DNA from: Rhodovulum sp.
Lineage (GTDB): Bacteria; Pseudomonadota; Alphaproteobacteria; Rhodobacterales; Rhodobacteraceae
Assembly (NCBI GenBank): GCA_002706605.1
Contig: PALT01000015.1
Location: 83,844 to 147,843, forward strand
Direction of reading: 5' to 3'
DNA: 64,000 nucleotides
The notes beneath the pieces are model-generated. The model was given only the letters and a program-made list of their open reading frames with translations, was not told the DNA's origin and ran no database searches. Each line of letters opens with the position of its first letter. Position 1 is the stretch's first letter. Below are positions 61,455-64,000 of the stretch, piece after piece. The position numbers and the translations under genes are program-made.

Positions 61455-62859
61455 TCACACCCGCGCCCATTCCGCCATGTCGTTGCAATCGCGGGTTCTT
61501 AGCATCGTGATCGCGCTCTTGTTGCTGGGCGGGGTTTTGGTCGGTGTGACCGCATGGGTGAACGGCCAACAGGCCGCGCGCGACGCCTATGACCGCATTC
61601 TAATTGGCGCGGCAAGCGACATCGCGGAATCCGTGCGCATCATCGATGGCCGGGCTGTGGTCGACCTGCCCGTGTCGGCGTTTGAATTGTTGGCACAGGC
61701 CCCCGACGACCGTGTCTCTTATGCCGTGCGCGGGCCGGGCGGGGTGTTGATCACGGGGTTTGAGGACGCCAAGTTTAACCCCCTCTCCAATCCCCGCGCG
61801 CAGACCTCCCCGTTTTTCGACAGCACCATGCATGGGGAACCCGCGCGTTTTGTCGAGGTTACCCGCCGCTTTGCCGAGCGGGATTTTAGCGGCGCGGTCC
61901 GGATCAGCGTGGGCCAAACCCTGCGCGCACGTCAGGTGATGGCGTTGGACCTGATGCTGGATGCGTTGGTGCCCATTCTGGCGGCGGGGATGGTGTTGTT
62001 GCTGACCTCCTATTTCGCGATCCGCGCGGCGGTGCGCCCCCTTGAAACTATCGCCGCCAACTTGCGCGACCGCGATCCCTATGACTTGACCCCGATCCCG
62101 ACCGACAATGTCCCCGGTGAGGTTGAGGTGATGTTGTCCGCCATGAACCGGTTTATGGGGCGGCTCGACCGGCAGATGGGGGTGATGCGCAATCTGATCT
62201 CCGACACCGCGCATCAGTTGCGCACGCCCGTCGCCGCCATCCGTGTGCAGGCCGAAAGCATCCTCACCGCCCCGAACGACGATTCCCCGCGCCGCACCGT
62301 GGACCGGTTGGTGGCGCGCACGCGGACGTTGGGCCGGTTGCTCGATCAGTTGCTGTCGCGCGCCATGGTCATTCACCGCACCGACAACCTGCCCCGTACA
62401 TTGATCGACCTGCGCGACATCGCGCTGGAGGTTCTGGAGCAGCGCGACCATGAGGTCCTATCGCCCGAGAACGATGTTCAACTTGTGATTGGCGAGGACC
62501 CGATCTGTGTCCTCGCCGACCCGTTTTCCCTGACCCAAGCGGCCGGCAACCTGCTCTCGAACGCGATGACCCACGGGCGCGCGCCGATCCGTATCGGGGT
62601 TAGCCAAACGGACGGCACCGCGCAGTTGTGGATCGAGGACGCAGGCGACGGACCACCCCCCGAGATTGCCGCGAAACTGGGCCGCCGGTTTGAACGGTCC
62701 AATACGTCCGGCGAGGATAGCCGCGGTTTGGGCATGTCGATCGTTTACGCGGTGGCGACGGCCTTTGATGGGCGGATCGAAATGGCGCGCGACGGCAACG
62801 GTTTCCGGATCACGATGGTCTTTCCGCTGGCGCAAAATACGGACAAAATGGATGCGTAA
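61447..62859 (+). CDS. tctE: Sensor histidine kinase TctE
   Basis: This is a 470-residue membrane kinase. It has an N-terminal helix (residues about 14-36), a periplasmic sensor of about 130 residues, a second helix near 180 and a HAMP-like linker. The phospho-acceptor histidine is in DTAHQLRTPVAAIR, and the ATPase domain has NLLSNAMTHG and SRGLGMSIVYAVA. It is the partner of TctD. Its end overlaps the start of the binding-protein gene, so the three genes are one transcript. Confidence 0.93.
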   Translation: MTDHTRAHSAMSLQSRVLSIVIALLLLGGVLVGVTAWVNGQQAARDAYDRILIGAASDIAESVRIIDGRAVVDLPVSAFELLAQAPDDRVSYAVRGPGGVLITGFEDAKFNPLSNPRAQTSPFFDSTMHGEPARFVEVTRRFAERDFSGAVRISVGQTLRARQVMALDLMLDALVPILAAGMVLLLTSYFAIRAAVRPLETIAANLRDRDPYDLTPIPTDNVPGEVEVMLSAMNRFMGRLDRQMGVMRNLISDTAHQLRTPVAAIRVQAESILTAPNDDSPRRTVDRLVARTRTLGRLLDQLLSRAMVIHRTDNLPRTLIDLRDIALEVLEQRDHEVLSPENDVQLVIGEDPICVLADPFSLTQAAGNLLSNAMTHGRAPIRIGVSQTDGTAQLWIEDAGDGPPPEIAAKLGRRFERSNTSGEDSRGLGMSIVYAVATAFDGRIEMARDGNGFRITMVFPLAQNTDKMDA

Positions 62860-63892
62860 ATTTATTACCGCCTTGGCCACCCTGATCGCCATGGCCGCAC
62901 CGGTTATGGCGCAAGAGGCCCTTGCGACCCTAGGCACGGGGTCCCAGCCCCTGTTGATCCGATCAACCACCGATTTCGCGATCATCCGTCCCGCGCTTGA
63001 GCGGTTTGTCGACATGAACCCCGACCTGACGATCACTTATGAACAGTGGAACTCAAACCCGCTCTACGCCAAGTCCAAGGCGGGTTGCGCCGGAACAGAC
63101 ACCCCCGCCGATGTGGTGTTTTCCTCGGCGGTACAGCAGATGGTTGATTTGGTGAATGCCGCCTGCGCCTATCGCTATCGCTCTGATTTGACGGCCTCTT
63201 TGCCACCTTCGCGTCGTTGGCGGGATGAACTTTGGGGTCTGACCGAGGAACCCGCGGTCATGATCTATAACCGTGATCTGATCGACCCTGCCGACGTGCC
63301 GCGTGACCGTTTCGCGCTCCTCGACCTGATGCGGCGCGAACCCGAAATGCTGCGCGGCAAGATCGCGACCTATGACATCGAAAAATCCGGTTTGGGCTAT
63401 CTGTTCGCCTACAGCGATAGCCTTGAAGCCACCACGTTCGGCGCGTTGCTTGAGGGGTTCGCGCGCACGGATGCGGTCGCCACCTGCTGCTCTGCCGAGA
63501 TCATCAATGGCGTCGCCGATGGCACCTACGCGCTGGCCTATAACGTGCTGGGATCCTATGTCGCGAACGGCGTTCACTCGACCGTCGGTTTGATCTTGCC
63601 CGAAGATTACACACTCTTCCTGTCGCGCGGTTTCATGATCCCCAAACGCGCCCAAAATCCACAGGCGGCAACGCGCCTTCTGGACTTCCTCCTCTCCCCC
63701 GAGGGGCAGGCACAAATCAAACAGGCGGGCCTGACCTTCCCTCAAGACGCAGGCGACACCGGCCTGATCCCCAGCGCGCGCCGCTTCATCACCCTGTCTC
63801 CTGCGCTGCTCGTGCCGCTGGACGCCCAGAAACTCGACCGGTTCGCCGAGTTCTGGTCGTCAAACTTTGTTTCCCCTCCCTCATTACAATAG
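62852..63892 (+). CDS. Orphan periplasmic ABC-type substrate-binding protein linked to tctDE
   Basis: This is a 346-residue exported binding protein of the iron/putrescine-like (family 1) class, with a signal peptide ending near PVMAQE. It starts at ATG 62852 inside the last codons of tctE. No ABC permease or ATPase follows, so import is unlikely. In comparable tctDE operons such a protein may present a ligand to the sensor kinase, which is an inference. Internal motifs include DTPADVVFSSAVQQMVDLVN and LSPEGQAQIKQAGL. It converges with iolB and overlaps its stop region by nine bases. Confidence 0.85.
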   Translation: MRKFITALATLIAMAAPVMAQEALATLGTGSQPLLIRSTTDFAIIRPALERFVDMNPDLTITYEQWNSNPLYAKSKAGCAGTDTPADVVFSSAVQQMVDLVNAACAYRYRSDLTASLPPSRRWRDELWGLTEEPAVMIYNRDLIDPADVPRDRFALLDLMRREPEMLRGKIATYDIEKSGLGYLFAYSDSLEATTFGALLEGFARTDAVATCCSAEIINGVADGTYALAYNVLGSYVANGVHSTVGLILPEDYTLFLSRGFMIPKRAQNPQAATRLLDFLLSPEGQAQIKQAGLTFPQDAGDTGLIPSARRFITLSPALLVPLDAQKLDRFAEFWSSNFVSPPSLQ

Positions 63893-64000
63893 GTGCTCCA
63901 CCTCTGGTGCTGGTACAAATCGCCAGTTTCGGCGCGGTCCTGCCATGACGTTGAGGTAATACATTTCGATCCCATAGGGCGCGCCACAGGGGTGATGGCC
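63884..64000 (-). CDS. iolB: 5-deoxy-glucuronate isomerase, C-terminal fragment
   Basis: The 38 visible codons read GHHPCGAPYGIEMYYLNVMA and onward, then GPRRNWRF; the C-terminal block of IolB, which acts in myo-inositol breakdown, has this pattern (histidine-proline, then YYLNVMAG, then WRF). The gene continues beyond the window edge. It suggests that an inositol catabolic cluster lies next to the tct locus. The stop overlaps the end of the orphan binding-protein gene by nine bases. Confidence 0.85.
   Translation of the reverse strand, partial: GHHPCGAPYGIEMYYLNVMAGPRRNWRFVPAPEVEHLL

Overview
The window is a stretch of chromosome from an alphaproteobacterium, most likely a Rhodobacteraceae (Roseobacter-group) species. 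The clues are the order hemN-fnrL-usp-ccoNOQP-ccoGHIS, a 248-residue FnrL, high GC with frequent four-base ATGA gene overlaps, and short intergenic repeat motifs of a kind I associate with this family. No phage, insertion sequence, CRISPR array or integrase was seen.

Region 1 (1-13.8 kb) starts with the tail of a peptide-type ABC ATPase and a glycosyltransferase. It then holds the low-oxygen respiration block: hemN and fnrL divergent across a perfect FNR box, a universal stress protein and ccoNOQP divergent across two FNR boxes, and ccoGHIS behind a palindromic FNR box. A 54-residue unannotated ORF and a LysR regulator lie between the two cco operons. Region 2 (13.8-22.7 kb) is housekeeping: a D,D-carboxypeptidase with a SPOR domain, a HAD phosphatase, clpS, an RsmC-like methyltransferase, an SDR protein that lacks the catalytic lysine, a lipoprotein, hemF, a pseudouridine synthase, hemE and hemC. 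Both forms of coproporphyrinogen oxidase (hemN, hemF) are present, which fits a facultative lifestyle.

Region 3 (22.7-36.9 kb) has an arylesterase whose start codon overlaps that of a divergent YbbA/YbbP ABC system, followed by a second ABC pair and a CrtC/AttH-like protein. Next come a fused oxidoreductase-SelD with convergent selU (tRNA 2-selenouridine), then a MaoC-phosphotransacetylase fusion with ackA, and tRNA-Met(CAT).

Region 4 (37.1-53.4 kb) is an erythritol-type polyol catabolic locus: eryR-tpiB-rpiB, eryABCD and a ribose-type ABC importer preceded by a DUF2291 protein. Inserted between these is an operon of transketolase, class I fructose-bisphosphatase and Calvin-type class II aldolase. 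No RuBisCO or phosphoribulokinase gene is present. The trio suggests that erythrose 4-phosphate is routed through sedoheptulose 1,7-bisphosphate to pentose phosphates. This is the most interesting candidate system in the window.

Region 5 (53.4-57.5 kb) shows decay: a TetR gene faces a tannase/feruloyl esterase pseudogene that is fused tail-to-tail, through a deletion, with a truncated glutathione S-transferase gene; HxlR and AraC regulators follow. Region 6 (57.5-64 kb) is a tripartite tricarboxylate transporter (tctCBA) divergent from its two-component system (tctDE) and an orphan periplasmic binding protein, ending at the 3' end of iolB.
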